A stretch of 64,000 nucleotides of DNA from Cylindrodendrum hubeiense (lineage: Eukaryota; Ascomycota; Sordariomycetes; Hypocreales; Nectriaceae), in the NCBI GenBank assembly GCA_014621425.1, contig JAANBB010000154.1, positions 17,016-81,015 on the forward strand. The letters are read 5' to 3'. The translations under genes were made by a program, and so were the position numbers. The first letter of the stretch is position 1. Each line of letters begins with the position of its first letter. The notes beneath the pieces are model-generated. The model did no database searches. It saw nothing but the letters and a program-made list of their open reading frames with translations, and had not been told where the DNA came from. Below are positions 51,139 to 64,000 of the stretch, in pieces.

Positions 51139-54100
51139 GCTGTGTTGGTGTTTAATCACACCAAATGAGAGAGAGGTATTGTTTGAAGGGTCGACACGTT
51201 GGATGTGGTTGGTGAAGGGTTGGCCGGTTAAAGGTGAGTGATAAGGACCAGGTGGCTCGTAAATGGATGAGAGCAGTTTATGAGAGGCAAAAGTGACGGT
51301 GCAGAGGAAAAGGCACCACCGGCCGAGCCGGCGCAAACAGGGTGCAAACAGGGATCTTTCAAGCCTGAGGATCACCAGTGTTGTTCACAGAGTAAGAGTC
51401 ATTCACCGAAGGCTACCTGGACGCAGATGGTGAAGGCCAAGGCAGGGCTAACTAGAAGGTGCCCGGGGCGAAGGGCCGTGGTCATATATAGACGTCCTGG
51501 CAGAGACACACAGGGCCGTAGGGAGCATTCCCCACCCACGAGTTGCAGGCAAGACACCACATCAGGCTGCGTTCCAGTCATATCTGGATGTCCGGGGCAT
51601 ATTTGGGGCATATTCGGGGCACATTTGGGGCAGCTTAGACATGGGGGGGGTCCTTGTGAGGACCGTGTGAGGACCGAGATGGTGGTCATCGGCTCGCCAA
51701 GCGGCCAAGCGGGGCCGCCTGTGCCCGGATGGGCTGCCGCACGTGAAAGTGCGGAGGGCGTGGGAGGGCGCGGGAGGGCTGGCGAAGGACGGCGAGCCTA
51801 TGAGCTGCGCGTGCAAACGCCACGCGTCCAAGGCAGTGGTTCACTAGATTGATAATCGGGAGTCGCCGGCGCTGGAAACGGAAGTCATGGGTTGGGCTGG
51901 AGCAGCGGTGCGCGGGCTGGCGAGCTGACGATTCTGGGCTGGCTGGAGGGGATGATGGAGGGTGGTTGGGTCGATGATTGGGTGGCAGCCACACGCTGGA
52001 ACTACGCAAACCACAAGAACCACACAAACCACACAAACTACCACCCGCTGGAACCGGTTTGCGACGCAGGGTCCACCTGCAGTCGTCTGCGGAACGCGGG
52101 AGCCGCCATTAAACCATTCAACCATTCAACCATTACACCACCGCCGTCATGTCCAGACCCAGACCCAGCTCGGGAGCCAGAGCTAGGGCTCCCTAGGCGC
52201 AGCGTGCCGAGAGCCATCAACTGTGCATATCCGTGCAGCGTCGTCCTTGTGGCTGGCGCACTGGCAGGCGTCGTACTGGCGGGCGTCGCACCGGCGGACT
52301 GACCGTCCGGGCAGAGGTGAGACATGTACGACACCCTCACCACAGGCCTGGCGACCATCTGACTGTGCCTGCGGCCTCGTCAGCACGGCCACGCCGGCCT
52401 GGTCCAGTGGGTAAAAGAGGTCATGCTGATCACAGGGAGATCGCAGCGAAGAGGCCTATGGGGGATTTGCGATCCAAGAAGAAGTGCAGAATCGATCAGA
52501 GAAGGCATGCATGGTGCCTTGCAGGTGTCTTTCCCTAGACCGCAACCCCAGCGTCGAGCATCACGTTCGTGTGGGCCGAGTTGCACGCGAGCCCCTCTGG
52601 CACTTGGTCTTGGAGATAATCAAGGCAACAAGCGTCGGACTCGAGACAGGAGGGGAGGGTCGTCCGGCTGAGTCACGGGGCTTTGACGAGGTGGTGCGCT
52701 CTGAGGGAACCCAGCAGTGAAACGCCGAGAGCCAGGCAAACGCGGGGGAAAGTGATCAGTCAGGTTGAGCCGGCCATGTCGTCATAGTTCGAGCAGTGGT
52801 GAGAACTTGCCGTCTTTGTCGGAGCCATGGATTACGTGTGTACCGGGAGTATTCCCAAGATGGAAGCGTGGTCATCAGCCGTATCCGAGAAGAGATAACG
52901 ATGACCTCGTGGTGGTTGCGTTGATATCGATAGTGGGGCTCTTACAAAAGCTGCGAATTGATTATGCCATCCCCGAGTGGCAAATGTTGCGACCCAGAGT
53001 GTGGCCCAGTCCACCCAGAGCATCCTGAATCCAATTGTCTTTCGTTCCACCACAACGTTGCATCAATCATCACCCGCCATGCCCACTCGGTGGATCGGCA
53101 CGCGTGGGAGCCACAAGCCACGGCGCGGTCTAGACTGGGGATACCGGGCTGAACAACCTGCGAAACTGTCCTAATCGAGAAACTTGCGCTATGGAGGCGC
53201 TCCTGGGACAGGCTGGGCGCACGAATGATGTCTCCAACATCGTCATTCCTACGCGTTGTCTCAGGCTGAGCGAGTGGAGCCTCGGATGATCTGACGAACT
53301 TGAGCGTCCCGGTATAGAGATAAGGACAGGCTGGGGCCGCCATGTGCCGTCCCGCTGTATCTATACGAGCCGTGGCGCTATTTGTAGAGTCAAACTAGCC
53401 AGAACACCCATAGGAGGCAGCCGGATCCCCGCCCGGTGCAGGAATTCAGCCCGGCCGGGATTGTGGGGCTTGACTCCCGGGAGCTGACCTCCGGAGACCC
53501 ACCCAGGTTTTGATGGACGAGTAGGGCTTCATCAGCGGTGCTGTCTAGGCTAGGCATACATTGGGGGTTTGAGTCGATCTCCTCGATGTCTGCGACATGT
53601 ACAGTCCTCCGAAGGTCCTCGTATTTTCTCATGGAATCTGTAAAAAAGCCATGTTTAGCAAATTTGCAATTGCACATTCCCATCCTTAGTTCGCTAGTTG
53701 AGCACGGTGTATGGCTAGGCATCCTTCGATGGCTGGACTACACGAAGGCAGAAATTGTAGATTACGTGTTATGATTGGTTCTGCCTGTCACTGCCGCCAC
53801 CGATGGACATGTTGGTTTCGTTTTGTCCCCTGGCGGCCTGCCTGGGCACTACATTTAGTGCGCGCCCTTAAATCGTCCGAAGCTGACGAAGAAGCCACAT
53901 CTCGGTCAAATGAGGCTGCTCTTCCCATGTGTAATGTATGAGTCAGACTAGGGCTGTATGATATGCCTCGTTTTTCTCGTTCTCGTGCCCTGCTTGTGAC
54001 GTTTTTCATCTTATGCATTTGCTTCCTCTCATACAGGCCTGGAAATGTACCACGCTCTCACTTGTAGTAAGAAACTTATTACGGAATAACTGTAGATGAA

Positions 54101-56573
54101 CTAGAGGATTGCCGTATAGTGGGGTTGAATGGACTTGTCCCAAAGTTCATCGCGATCATCCCGGGTACGTCGAATGATCTGACCCAGCCGCCAGTTCAAA
54201 AGGGCCCGTCAATTTTAAAGAGACAGGCTCGCCTAGAAAAACACCGGCTTGAAGAGTTCGTATCTACTAATGATATAAAACAATTAAAGGAAAGTCAGCT
54301 TCACGGGGTCGCTTGATGACTAGGTGACCGGTTCAAGCCGATGATGCATCAGTCCCGGACATGTTACACTCTCTATGACACTGCCGTGTCAGAGATTTTG
54401 CCGAGTGTTGAATATGGAAAGCAGTACTCATAAAATTATATGTTCTACAGACATATGACTTAGTGGTATAAGCATATGGGCAGAAGAAACGTATTGGGAT
54501 GGTACTTTGGTAGTTTGTGCACAGGCTTGCTTGTACGTGGAACAGTCCTGAGTTCATCTCACTGTCGGTTACAATTGTTGAGAAGCATAGGCAGGAGACC
54601 CAAGACCTAAAAAGTTTAAAAAAAACTGGAAATGCCTACTTAGATTCAACAATGACCAGCCTCTAGCTTTCGTGGACAGAGCTGGTCGAGTGAGGTGGAT
54701 GCGAGCGCGATCTCATGGCTCCAGAGCGCTGACCAAGTCAAGAGTCAAAGCACATGACACCCACCTCAATCATGGAAAACATTTCCTTATCTGTGAACTC
54801 GATCAAAGATCCTTACACAAGTATTGAAAACCCATGAGTGTCGGCTTTAATCACCATGGAGCGCACCCCTCGACAGATCAGCAACTAGGCAATGCGAAGC
54901 TAAATGCGACGTAGGAAGCTCCAAGGCATGCGCCTAACGTTAGAATCAGTCAAATGAGCCCTGAAATTCGATGGGTTATTAACTTGTTAGCGTTATGATT
55001 TCTATAGGTAGAAAAGCAGTATCAGTATCAGTGGAGTTTGAGCGCTCTCTGTTACGTTGTCACTGTCTGCCGGTCTTTGGAGGGTGCAGCAGTCCACATT
55101 TTGGTTCTACATACGTGCTTGATAAAATTCGAGTTGGTTGATAATTTAGGAAGCCTAGGTTATGTATAGTTCCTGTGGAGGTTAGTGTTTCTGACATCCT
55201 CACTTGCCTACTTCCTTTGGAGCATGTAGATATTGAACTTTGTCTATATTCCCTCGATGACGTGTTTGTATTTTATACTGGAGGCTCGCTATATGTCGAC
55301 TCGTAATTGATCGACGACCTTTCAAATCTACAATGAGAGATACATACGCGTATTCACAGTGCCTTTGGAAGCTTGGGAAAGCCACGAATTGCGTGTACCA
55401 CGACGGCCCGACTACTAAACCTGAGTGAGTACAATCTCAACGACGATTGGAAATCCGCCAAAGGCCACATGAAAGATGGAATGCTTGAGCATAGCTTCAT
55501 CAACACCTCGCTGTACCTGTCCTTCACTTGTTTCGAGAGATGCATCGCAGTGACAAGTAATGCGTCGATAATCTGTTATCTCAATTGTTGATCTTGGAAA
55601 GCACACTGGCGATACAGACATATTGGATATAGACTATGTACAGGCATTGACCTTCAGTAAACCTTAAAATTTCGATTTGCTTTAAGAATAACACGATACG
55701 TACGAGAATGGTAGCAAAAGACCGGGCAAACTTGTGTCACTCGGCTGCTGGGACGAAGTCCTGCGATCTGCCTCACTACCGACTGCCTCGGGCAAGTAGA
55801 AACTAGACATCAATACACAACTTAGACGTGCAGCTACTGTTCTACTAAGTAGTTCGCAATTGAGCTGCAGATAGAGCATTGTGATTTGCACGTAGAAGAA
55901 ACATGATGATTCAAGCAATAATAAATGTATTCTATCAGTCTTAGATAAAAGGAAAGATAATCCACCTTTATTCATATTATTCGTATTAATATGAGCTTTA
56001 ATAACATTTGGGATTTGAACTTATTCCCCTTAGACTTGTATATAATTCCTACGCCTTACGTGGTGTTTGATGTGCGCGATTAGCAACACTCAAGGGATAT
56101 GAGATGGCTCACCGTCGGGTAACATACCGTTCATGACCCACGCTGATTCCTCTTAACTTAGTTTAGCTAGTGAATTGAAGACTCTGCATAATACATGATT
56201 TGGCTACACTCCCTGTGCTCTACTCAGCGACATGCTATTTTTGGCACTGTTTCAGGATGGTTTCCGCCGCACCACCACCTGAACATGTATCACCAGGAAC
56301 CGCATTCTAACAAGCCGAGTTTCGAGTTGGACTTTGAAGCAAGCGTTTAAAAATGGGTCTATCCACTGAATGCCCGATACGTTCAAACCCTGTAACCCCA
56401 GGTCAATTGTCCACATCCAGAGTTTGATGCTATTCACGTCTCACTAACCCGGATCAGGCAGTCTGGGCCGCAGGCGGGGTCAATCCGGGGAAACACGTGA
56501 CGTCACATCAGCCTCCCACGATCACTCCACCGTCAATCATCACCTTGAACCAACGTGCTATGAGTGACTTTGT
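51139..56573. other. 5.4-kb gene-poor interval
   Basis: From 51.1 to about 53.4 kb the DNA is GC-rich with short meaningless frames. From about 53.6 to 56.4 kb it is distinctly AT-rich with many stops, as expected of RIP-affected or otherwise decayed DNA, though I could not recognise what it came from. One minus-strand frame near 53390-53722 looks protein-like and is discussed in the findings. The last 150 bases are the promoter side of the phosphatase-like gene at 56574. Confidence 0.5.
51594..51633. repeat. 11-bp tandem repeat, about 3.6 units
   Basis: Units ggggcatattt, ggggcatattc, ggggcacattt and ggggcag follow each other directly. Confidence 0.85.
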
Positions 56574-57632
56574 ATGGCTTCGCTGAATCTCGGATACAGA
56601 AACCCACTGACCCGCCGGATCAGAACCCTTCTCCTCTTCCTCCTCATCTGTGCTGTACTGCTCGGCGTAGCTCTCTACCACAACCGCTTCCTCAGTTACC
56701 CCGCCTCCCCAGCCATGACTAGAGTCGACGTCCCGGCCGGTGCCTCGTTGAGAATGGACCTCGCTGCATCGCCGACGTGGTCGAAGCCGACTACGATGCC
56801 CCTGCGAGTCATCACCTACAATATTCGCTACGCAACTAGCAACCCCGTCGCCGGCGAGCGCCCCTGGCCCGTCCGCTGCCCCAAGCTCATCACGCAGCTT
56901 GGCTTCATCACTGCCGGCCACGAAAGCCCCTTCATTTGCCTGCAAGAGTGCCTCTATGGCCAAATCCAGGACATCCAGGAGCAGTTGGGTGATACTTGGG
57001 CACACGTTGGGCGTGGCCGTGGCAATGGTCCCCGAGACGGCGAGTTCTCGCCCATCTTCTACCGCCCGGAAACGTGGCACCTCGAGCGCCAGGAGACACG
57101 CTGGCTGAGCAAGACGCCTGACCGCCCATCAAGGGGTTGGGACGCCGTGCTCAACCGCATAGTCACCATGGGTGAGTTCTCGCACGCCGTTACGGGAACA
57201 CGCGTCATCGTCATGAGCACGCACTTTGACCACATCGGTGTCAAGGCCCGCCAGCACAGCGCTGAACTGCTTATCAAGTTCGCCAGAGAGTGGAGCACCG
57301 AGGGCGACGGGCCCGCAGCCTCCGTCGCGCTCATCGGCGGTGACTTCAACAGCACACCCGACGACGGCGCGTACAAGGCCATGACGGCGCGGGACTCGGG
57401 CATGGCGGACATCTCGGACCTTGTCACGGAGAGTCGGCATTATGGGAACCACATTACGTACACCAGCTTTGGGGAGCCAAGGGAGGTACCGAAGCGGATC
57501 GACTTCCTCTTCATCCAGGAGCCCCGGACCGCGCAGGTCAACACGTTTGGCGTCCTGGCAAATAGCTTCGACGACGAGATTCGCGTGTCCGACCATCGGC
57601 CTGTCGTGGCCGACTTGGACATTGTAATTTGA
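56574..57632 (+). CDS. Membrane-anchored endonuclease/exonuclease/phosphatase family protein
   Basis: A single exon of 352 residues with ATG at 56574. Residues about 17-37 are a hydrophobic signal-anchor (L-L-L-F-L-L-I-C-A-V-L-L) after a basic N-terminus, so a type II membrane or secreted protein is likely. The catalytic domain (about 75-350) shows the family motifs in order: T-Y-N-I-R-Y, C-L-Q-E-C (metal-binding Glu), S-T-H-F-D-H-I-G, G-G-D-F-N-S-T-P-D-D, and the terminal S-D-H-R-P-V-V-A-D. The family includes DNase I-like nucleases, inositol-phosphate phosphatases and sphingomyelinases. Closest in look are fungal secreted or membrane EEP proteins of unknown substrate. All catalytic residues appear intact. 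Nothing next to it suggests a pathway. Confidence 0.9.
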   Translation: MASLNLGYRNPLTRRIRTLLLFLLICAVLLGVALYHNRFLSYPASPAMTRVDVPAGASLRMDLAASPTWSKPTTMPLRVITYNIRYATSNPVAGERPWPVRCPKLITQLGFITAGHESPFICLQECLYGQIQDIQEQLGDTWAHVGRGRGNGPRDGEFSPIFYRPETWHLERQETRWLSKTPDRPSRGWDAVLNRIVTMGEFSHAVTGTRVIVMSTHFDHIGVKARQHSAELLIKFAREWSTEGDGPAASVALIGGDFNSTPDDGAYKAMTARDSGMADISDLVTESRHYGNHITYTSFGEPREVPKRIDFLFIQEPRTAQVNTFGVLANSFDDEIRVSDHRPVVADLDIVI

Positions 57633-60600
57633 TCGGCACAATGTTTTGGTGTTTGGGTTACAGCAACACCTCATCAGGAGGCAGTGCTATCTAAAGACCA
57701 TGACTGGGCCGCGTTGAGCCCCAACTGACAGCGCACACGTGAGTCACAGGATAAACAAGTTGTGAGAAGACGTGGACGAGGGAGGAGCGACACCGTATGC
57801 ATGACGATTAAGACGTCAGGCGGCATGAGCTCAGCGGACAGCTTGCAGAACTCAACGCAGGATGAATGTCGCCATTTCTTGGGAGGAGTTCGGCCGCTTG
57901 AAGGGAAATATGTTCTGGTTCCATCGCTTCGCATTTGGTGGCGCACTAATTCAAGGATAACCTGGGGAACGTAGTCGACGGTGGAGATTTTCATTATTAT
58001 ACAAGAGGGCGGCTTCATAGTAGCTACCGCCCCATGACGAAACCCCATGGTCAGAAGGACGAGAACTTTTCGCTGAATCCTCCCGACATGTCTATCTATC
58101 TAGAGCTAGAGCAGTGTACTTACCGTGGGGGGAAATACAAATGCCACGTCGTGTCGTGCCCACATAATCATTGGCCACAGGGAGACACGGCACAGCAAGC
58201 TTGCGAAGACCGTGATTGGGTTGATAGTGCATCCACATGCTGTACATATCTCGGCCAGCCGTGAGTAGATAGGCAACCAAGCAGCTCGCAAGTCAGCCGG
58301 CCGTGAGGGCCAGCAGCGGTGATCTTCCCCCCGAGAGAGACGAAGGACACGCCAGATGGGGAGAGCAGGACGAGGAGGGGCCATTGGAGCTTCTCGCTCA
58401 AGCCGCTCATCCATCCACGCGATGCCACCATGCGGACATATCAAAGATTACATCGTGCCAAATGCTATTGCCATCGCGAAGTTCTCCCAGACCAGTGAAA
58501 CAACGGGAAGTGTAGCGCCGAGCCGGAACTCTCACGAGCACTGTGAAGGAATGCGTTCGGGAGTTATCGATTGCGCCAGAAAAATAATCGCCCGTGGGAT
58601 GGGGGTGCCACCGGCGATTTTGAAAGAGCGGTGTGTGCGGTCTGGGTATGATGGGGGCTGCTGAGGAGGGGTTCTACGGTAGGGTTCGCCCCCGCGCTGC
58701 CGCCACCGCTGGGTTAGGATGTTTTATCAGCGTAACGACACGATTCGGGATAGGTATGGGGAGGCCGGTACGGATGTTGGGGAAGGGAGGCAGGGCTGCT
58801 CCATCGCGAGTTTCTGTGAGCGCGGAAAGTGGAGGGTGGGATCGAAGTGATGGGAATCGATCTCCGAATGGTGGCATGCACTCGTGATTTCGTGCAGGTG
58901 CGGCAGAAGCCAATTCTTCATCAGACTACTGTCGAGTAACTCACCATGGAGGGTGGGAATGGAGGTGATCGCTCACTTGAGCAGTTGTGTCCCCCAGTTA
59001 GGTCGAAGCAAGAGGTGATAGATCGCTGGGGAAGCCTGTGTGACTGGATCGTCAAATGCTTGTGACGGAGGTGTGTATGCTTGTCATCATTGGGGAACGC
59101 CCGACTAGCAGCGGGCGGCGCTGGTTAGTGTCGCAAAGCCTGTGATGGCGGCGCAGTGACAAGCGCCATTGAGGGAGACATCGTTTGGGTCCGTATAGTC
59201 GCAACTGCATCACGGAATGATTGTGAAGCTGGGCACCAGCCGCGGCACTGGCGATGATCAGAAGTGGGTATTTTTCGGTGTTCCCCAGGAGACTGGACCG
59301 GATTTGAGTGGTCTGAAGCGGGCTTCGAGAGCTGTGAGTGTGTGGCACCTTTCCCAAACCCTGCAGATGCGTCAATGCCTTAGATGCGGTTTCCCATCCC
59401 CCCACAGTTGGAGCGCACTCTGAGGAGGGACTGGAAAGCCATCCGAGAGTTTCGAACAGGGATGTTCCCGTCAGGCACACGGGACGCCATTACCGGGGCT
59501 CTTGACACCTCCCTCTGGCTGGCGATCAGAGTGCGACAACGACGACAACGTTATGTTTGGTGCACCGGGCACTGCATAACCAATTCAGAGCCTGAAGAAG
59601 GACGGAGGACTTATGAAAGGCAATGCGTGACGGCGGAACGCCCGGGAGTCGTCACATCGCCAATCAATGGGCATGCATTGACCGATTTTGCATTGCAAAA
59701 GCTGGCAATAGGGCATCTTGGGGCCAAAGACAAGAGCGTGTGTGCGTGAGGGTGCGTGTGTGCATATGTGTGAGAGCCATCCCATCCACCCACAACGTCC
59801 ATCTACGGCGCAGCGCAACGCCGACCTTGGACTAGAGTGCGCGGACTCAGCTTTGGTGGGAGGGTGTGAAGCGGAGGGGTGCCCACAGAATCAGGATGAC
59901 CACATCGCAACAGCCATGAGCAGCGGGCATCGAGTAGAATGCTGCGGCGTGTCGGTCGGTCGGCAACGGGACTGGAGGTTGGGATGTTTGTTGACTCTGT
60001 GAGCCCGAGAGCATTCGTTTACCTTGTGTGCTTGTCAATACGGTGACGACGACACCACCATATCGGTACGATGCCTGCTTGATTGGTTTTGGGGGCTCTA
60101 GGAGCAGGGAAGAGATTGCCTGCCAGCACTGACTCGGCATTTGCCCCGAACATGTTCAAGCGAAAAAGGCGAGGTCACATGCGGACGTGGCAGGGAGGAC
60201 GTTGTAGGATCTGGCGTCTCGTTATTGGGGGACAGAGGCAACAGCGTTGTCGAGGCTCGGAGGCCATCTCCGGCTGGCGGGCCGAGGATTTCTGGTGATG
60301 GAGGCCGAAAACCGGGGCACAATACAGGCAGTAGGGGGATTTGCCGGAGGAGAGTGTGGGGGGCTTCCGGAGAGGTGGTGCCCTGCGACGGGCTAAACAT
60401 GATGGCCCAGGGCGAGGGAAGGGCGACAACAGATTCCGTGACGGCCACGGTGACGGCGATGCCAACACCCCGAACCGTAGGGGGGTTCGTTTGCCCGCTT
60501 GTCCGTTGCCCGCTGAAGGCTTCTCGAATCGTCCTTCTGGTGACAGCACTTCCTGGGGGTTCCCGGAGCGAGTGATGCATCTTCACCCGAGAAGGGCATG

Positions 60601-63600
60601 ACTCGGGTCGAAAGGACGTAGGGTGCGCCGGAACCCTGCATCCTATTTACTGTCGACCTGCGAGTTTTGCACAGGATGAAGAGCTGTGAGCCTATGAGAG
60701 CCTGCGCCGGTGACTCTTGTTGAAGCAGCCAGCCGAGAGGGGGGGTTGGGCATCAGGCGTGTGCATGAGCAGCCGTGGATCCATGGGGATATTAGGCCCT
60801 AGACGATTGGGTCTCGCTCGTCATCGTGGTGAGATGCGTTGGCCCCTTGTCTTGTCTGGTCTTGTCTGTTTCGACGCTTCTAGGTCCAATACGTAGTCGT
60901 ACATAAATGACTGCTGGGCAGCAGAACGGTGCATTGGACCTGGAGGAAACAGGAGGGGTATCTGTTCGTAACGAAGGGGGTGTGGTGTGTGTCGCTTTGA
61001 GTCTTCGGCGGCTGGTGAATCCCATCCGACGCACAGCGGAGACACGGGTGATTCACCTGCCACAAATCCACATTCCACAACCAGAATCACAGCCACAGCC
61101 ACGGCTTCTTGGACTCACCTAGCTTCATGATGGCATCGAATCGACTCTTCATATGAGGTTGGCTTTTGCGACGTGTAATTTCCCCCGTTCACTCCGCCTT
61201 GGTGTCTGTCGCCGCTCGTGCTCGCAAGCCGAGTCACACGTCCGCTCGAGTCACCTAGGTTGATACCCAAGCCAGCGACTATCCCCGCCAAGCGCCCAGT
61301 CGGGCACGGAGTGAAGACCAGCAGAGCCTCAAGAGGGGCGGTGGCAAACCAAGATAATACTCCATAGTGGAGGTGTAGCCTGACAGAGAGGTCATCGAGC
61401 CGAATAGAGGCACGCAGAAGCTTGTGGGTTGGAAAATCGCCTGAAGGGGTGTCTGGCAGGTCGGGGAGTATGTTGCTGCAAACACCCCACCCTCAGGCAT
61501 GCCAGTCCCGGTGTTGGCGCCTTAACAGAGCCCAGTCTGTACCCAAAGCTGGAAGTTGAGACGATTGGAGCCACAGCAGACGTCCGCATTCGCCATCCTG
61601 ACACTGATGCGACGATGCCCATTATTAGACCAGCCTTAACAGTTTATTAGCAACCCAGGGTCGGGTACCACACGATTGTGAGCCTTACCTGATCCTACTC
61701 CAGACAAGGTAGCCGTGGAGTGAAGCCAAGACCATGGACGAAACCCTGGCCCCAAACGTTGCTCCTGTTTTGGCTTTTGGCTCACCCCCGCGACCTGCCA
61801 AGCCTGCGCCCCAAGGTTTCGTGGAGCACCAAGCGCCAAAACCTATCACCGATCTTGAACTGGACGAGACGGACACCCATGGTGTTGACATGTTGATAAC
61901 CACCACCTCAGGCCCATCCTATCAGATGGATGTCCCAATTAATCAGCCGTCAACTGTCCGATGTGCCATCCGCAACCTAAGCTTGGGCTCTTTTTCACCC
62001 GCTTTTCGCCTCCATGATACCTAGCCCCTGGGTCTGATTCAAGATTGCCGGCTCGTTAATCAATCTATCTGCCACTTCCGTAGTCAGTGGGTTGGTCCCT
62101 GCCCAAGAGCCCGGACCCTTCCAGCTTCTACACCAGCTTCTTTTTAACCTTCCGGCCAGGGTGTGAGCTGGAAGCTGGGCCAGAGCCCAGGACAGGCACA
62201 GCGGCAACACCGGGGTGTGTGTGATGAGCGTGTCGTGGGCGGGAGGGGCGTGGTTCAGTGTGATCTGCTGGGAACCCGACCCAGCGACCTGGCCTGACGT
62301 GACTGGGCCAACAAAAAAAAACGGGGGAACTGATTCAGAGTCGAAGAGGAGGCGGCGGCGTACCAGAGCAAGCAGAGCCAGACCAAAAAGCAGGCGAGAG
62401 GGAAAAAAAAGAGCGTTGGACGAGGCGGGCCGACGCAAGCTCCACAGTTGGGCCTGAGTGCTTCGCCTGGACCCGGAGCCTCTTGAGGGACTCCCTGCCA
62501 GCGAGGGCGCTCATGGCCGCTCGACAACGCTCGAGAGACCCGCGAAGGCGCGCGAGAGCGGGTCTCTGGGACACCATCTGGGGTTGCGTCGACAGATCAG
62601 ATCCATTCTTGGCCGCGTGGTTTTCGTGGGTAGCCTGACAATGGGCTGGGATCTGGGATCCGGGGCTTAGCACCGCCAGCCCGCCTCACTCCAGGTCGCT
62701 CGCCGTCTTGATCTCACGGGGCCACCCATGCCCTCTAACCCTCTTTAGTTTCTCTGGGGGACTGTTGAGGCTTGCCGCCCTGAATCCGATCACTGGCCCC
62801 TGGTTGACAGCACTGGGGATTCTCTGGGATTGTGCCAGCGGGGTGGGCTGGGACCAGAAATGGGCCGTCAGTGACGAAAGGGCTGGGTGCTAGACTGTTT
62901 GTGTCGTTGCGAGATAAACCCGAGGGTAGAGATAGGTCACGATGTAGGATGAAAGGAAGCAGCTCGGTTCGGGGGCTGACGGTAAGAGAGCGTGGTCTAG
63001 ACGCAGGCGCAGAGGGCATATCCCAGCTTCCGCAAAGCAAATAGAGAGAAGGGAGAGAGAGGGTCCAGTGTCCAGCTTGCTTGGTTTGCCCATCATTCAC
63101 CACCCGTCCGTCATCCATAGGACCCATTCCCCACGACAACACATGGCTTCATACCAGCCACCCCCCCTCTCTCTGCCTTTGCCTTCGACTCTGTGCCCTG
63201 TGCCCCTTTCTTGTGCTTCAATCGTGCACCCCACCTGGGTCTGGTATGGCACTCCCGCCGCCGTGTCCCGCCGTGGCCGCCGCCGCCGTCGGAGCGGACC
63301 AGAGAGCTCGGTAAGCTAAGGTAGGTCTCGAGAGTAGGCCGGGACGGAAGCTGGCCTAGTCGGTGATGGAAGAGGTCATAGCATGACCAGGGCGGGAGAC
63401 TTCCAATGCATCGGTGAAGGGAGGCTCGGCGACTCGGTAACGAGCAACAGACGGTGAGGTCGTCCGAGACTCACTGGCCGTCACCTGTTGTTCGCCAGCC
63501 GTTGCCCGCCGTCTCCGGGTTGTCAACCTCGCCGGCTGATGGCTGCTGACAATTGCCCGTGTTTGTTGAGCAACGACTGAGATGCTGACTGATGGATGGT

Positions 63601-64000
63601 TTGGTGACATGCTGCAGGCATCCGCCACCGGTGTGTTGAAGGAGACCCACCGGTGCTGTATGCTTTCCAAGCCAGGCAAAATAAGGTAGGAAAGAACGGA
63701 GACTGCTGCCGATACCAGCAAGTCAGGAGCCGCCGTTTCTGTGTCTGCGTCAACGCCAGCGCCCGCGTGGGTGCCTGTGTCTGTGTCAGTGTCTGCCTCC
63801 GCTGGTGTTGCTGTCGTGTTGTGCTGCGTTGCGCTGCGCTGTGCTCTGCTGCGCTGTGCTCTGCTGCTTGCTGCGCTGTGCTTGCTGGCCCAAAAGCACA
63901 CCCACGATGTTGCGTGGTGCTCAAATGCGCGCTACGCTACGCACACGCCCACCTACCCATTGCGTCCGTCGCGCTCGCTCCTTGCTTGTCATGCCCCCCC
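57633..64000. other. 6.4-kb gene-free right end
   Basis: GC-rich DNA with many short frames on both strands and no recognisable domain or splice-joinable gene. It contains a poly-A run (about 62311-62320), GT-rich patches near 59740-59780, and the GCTGCGCTGTGCTCT repeat near the edge. The last few hundred bases could be the upstream region of a gene beyond the window. Confidence 0.5.
63820..63884. repeat. 15-bp tandem repeat (GCTGCGCTGTGCTCT)
   Basis: Two exact copies of the 15-base unit (63833-63862), flanked by shorter partial copies on both sides. All frames across it are Ala/Gln/Ser-rich repeat translations. Confidence 0.85.

Noticed and set aside
54320..54350. tRNA-like B-box (ggttcaagcc)
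   Set aside because: No A-box upstream at tRNA spacing and no pairing of the flanks into an acceptor stem.
63356..63901. 181-codon minus-strand open frame
   Set aside because: Part of it translates the GCTGCGCTGTGCTCT repeat and a GT-rich tract; the rest shows no domain.

Overview
The window looks like nuclear DNA of a filamentous ascomycete, most likely a sordariomycete and possibly Hypocreales. The reasons are short introns (47-102 nt) with GT..AG ends and CTAAC/CTGAC branch sites, pyrimidine-rich leaders, very long Ser/Pro-rich disordered proteins, a Clr5-domain protein, and a STAND (NLR-like) receptor typical of this group. No ribosomal RNA, convincing tRNA, intact transposon or CRISPR array was seen. 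Species cannot be assigned from the sequence alone.

Layout, left to right: a 3.4 kb gene-free leader full of short tandem repeats; a Ser/Thr protein kinase (+, 3698-5940, 2 exons); a 4.4 kb GC-rich gene-free stretch; a Clr5-domain protein (+, 10374-13087, 3 exons); a probably mitochondrial Trm61-like tRNA m1A58 methyltransferase (+, 14058-15416, 3 exons), convergent with a 1494-residue protein carrying a C-terminal SAM methyltransferase domain (-, 16236-20720); a 6.3 kb gene-free stretch; a Tho1/SARNP-type SAP-domain mRNA-export factor (-, 27012-27924, 2 exons); a Dcr2/Sia1-type calcineurin-like phosphoesterase (+, 30528-32437, 4 exons), convergent with a SesB-like hydrolase/NB-ARC/TPR receptor (-, 33165-36775); a 295-residue gasdermin-like protein (-, 37629-38516); a 1996-residue DH/PH-like protein (-, 39942-45932); decayed remnants of metabolic genes (48.1-50.3 kb); a short acidic protein of unknown function (-, 50398-51138); a membrane-anchored endonuclease/exonuclease/phosphatase protein (+, 56574-57632); and 6.4 kb with no recognisable gene.

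Most genes are housekeeping: tRNA modification, mRNA export, signalling and membrane-linked phosphoesterases. Two places stand out. First, a gasdermin-like gene lies directly upstream of an NLR-like gene on the same strand, which suggests a fungal self/non-self or immune cell-death module in which the partner is a SesB-type receptor instead of the usual protease. Second, at 48.1-49.5 kb a quinone-oxidoreductase-like remnant (- strand) and a Baeyer-Villiger-type monooxygenase remnant (+ strand) sit head to head, broken by TGA/TAG stops and frameshifts of the kind left by repeat-induced point mutation (RIP). This may be the remains of a secondary-metabolite cluster.
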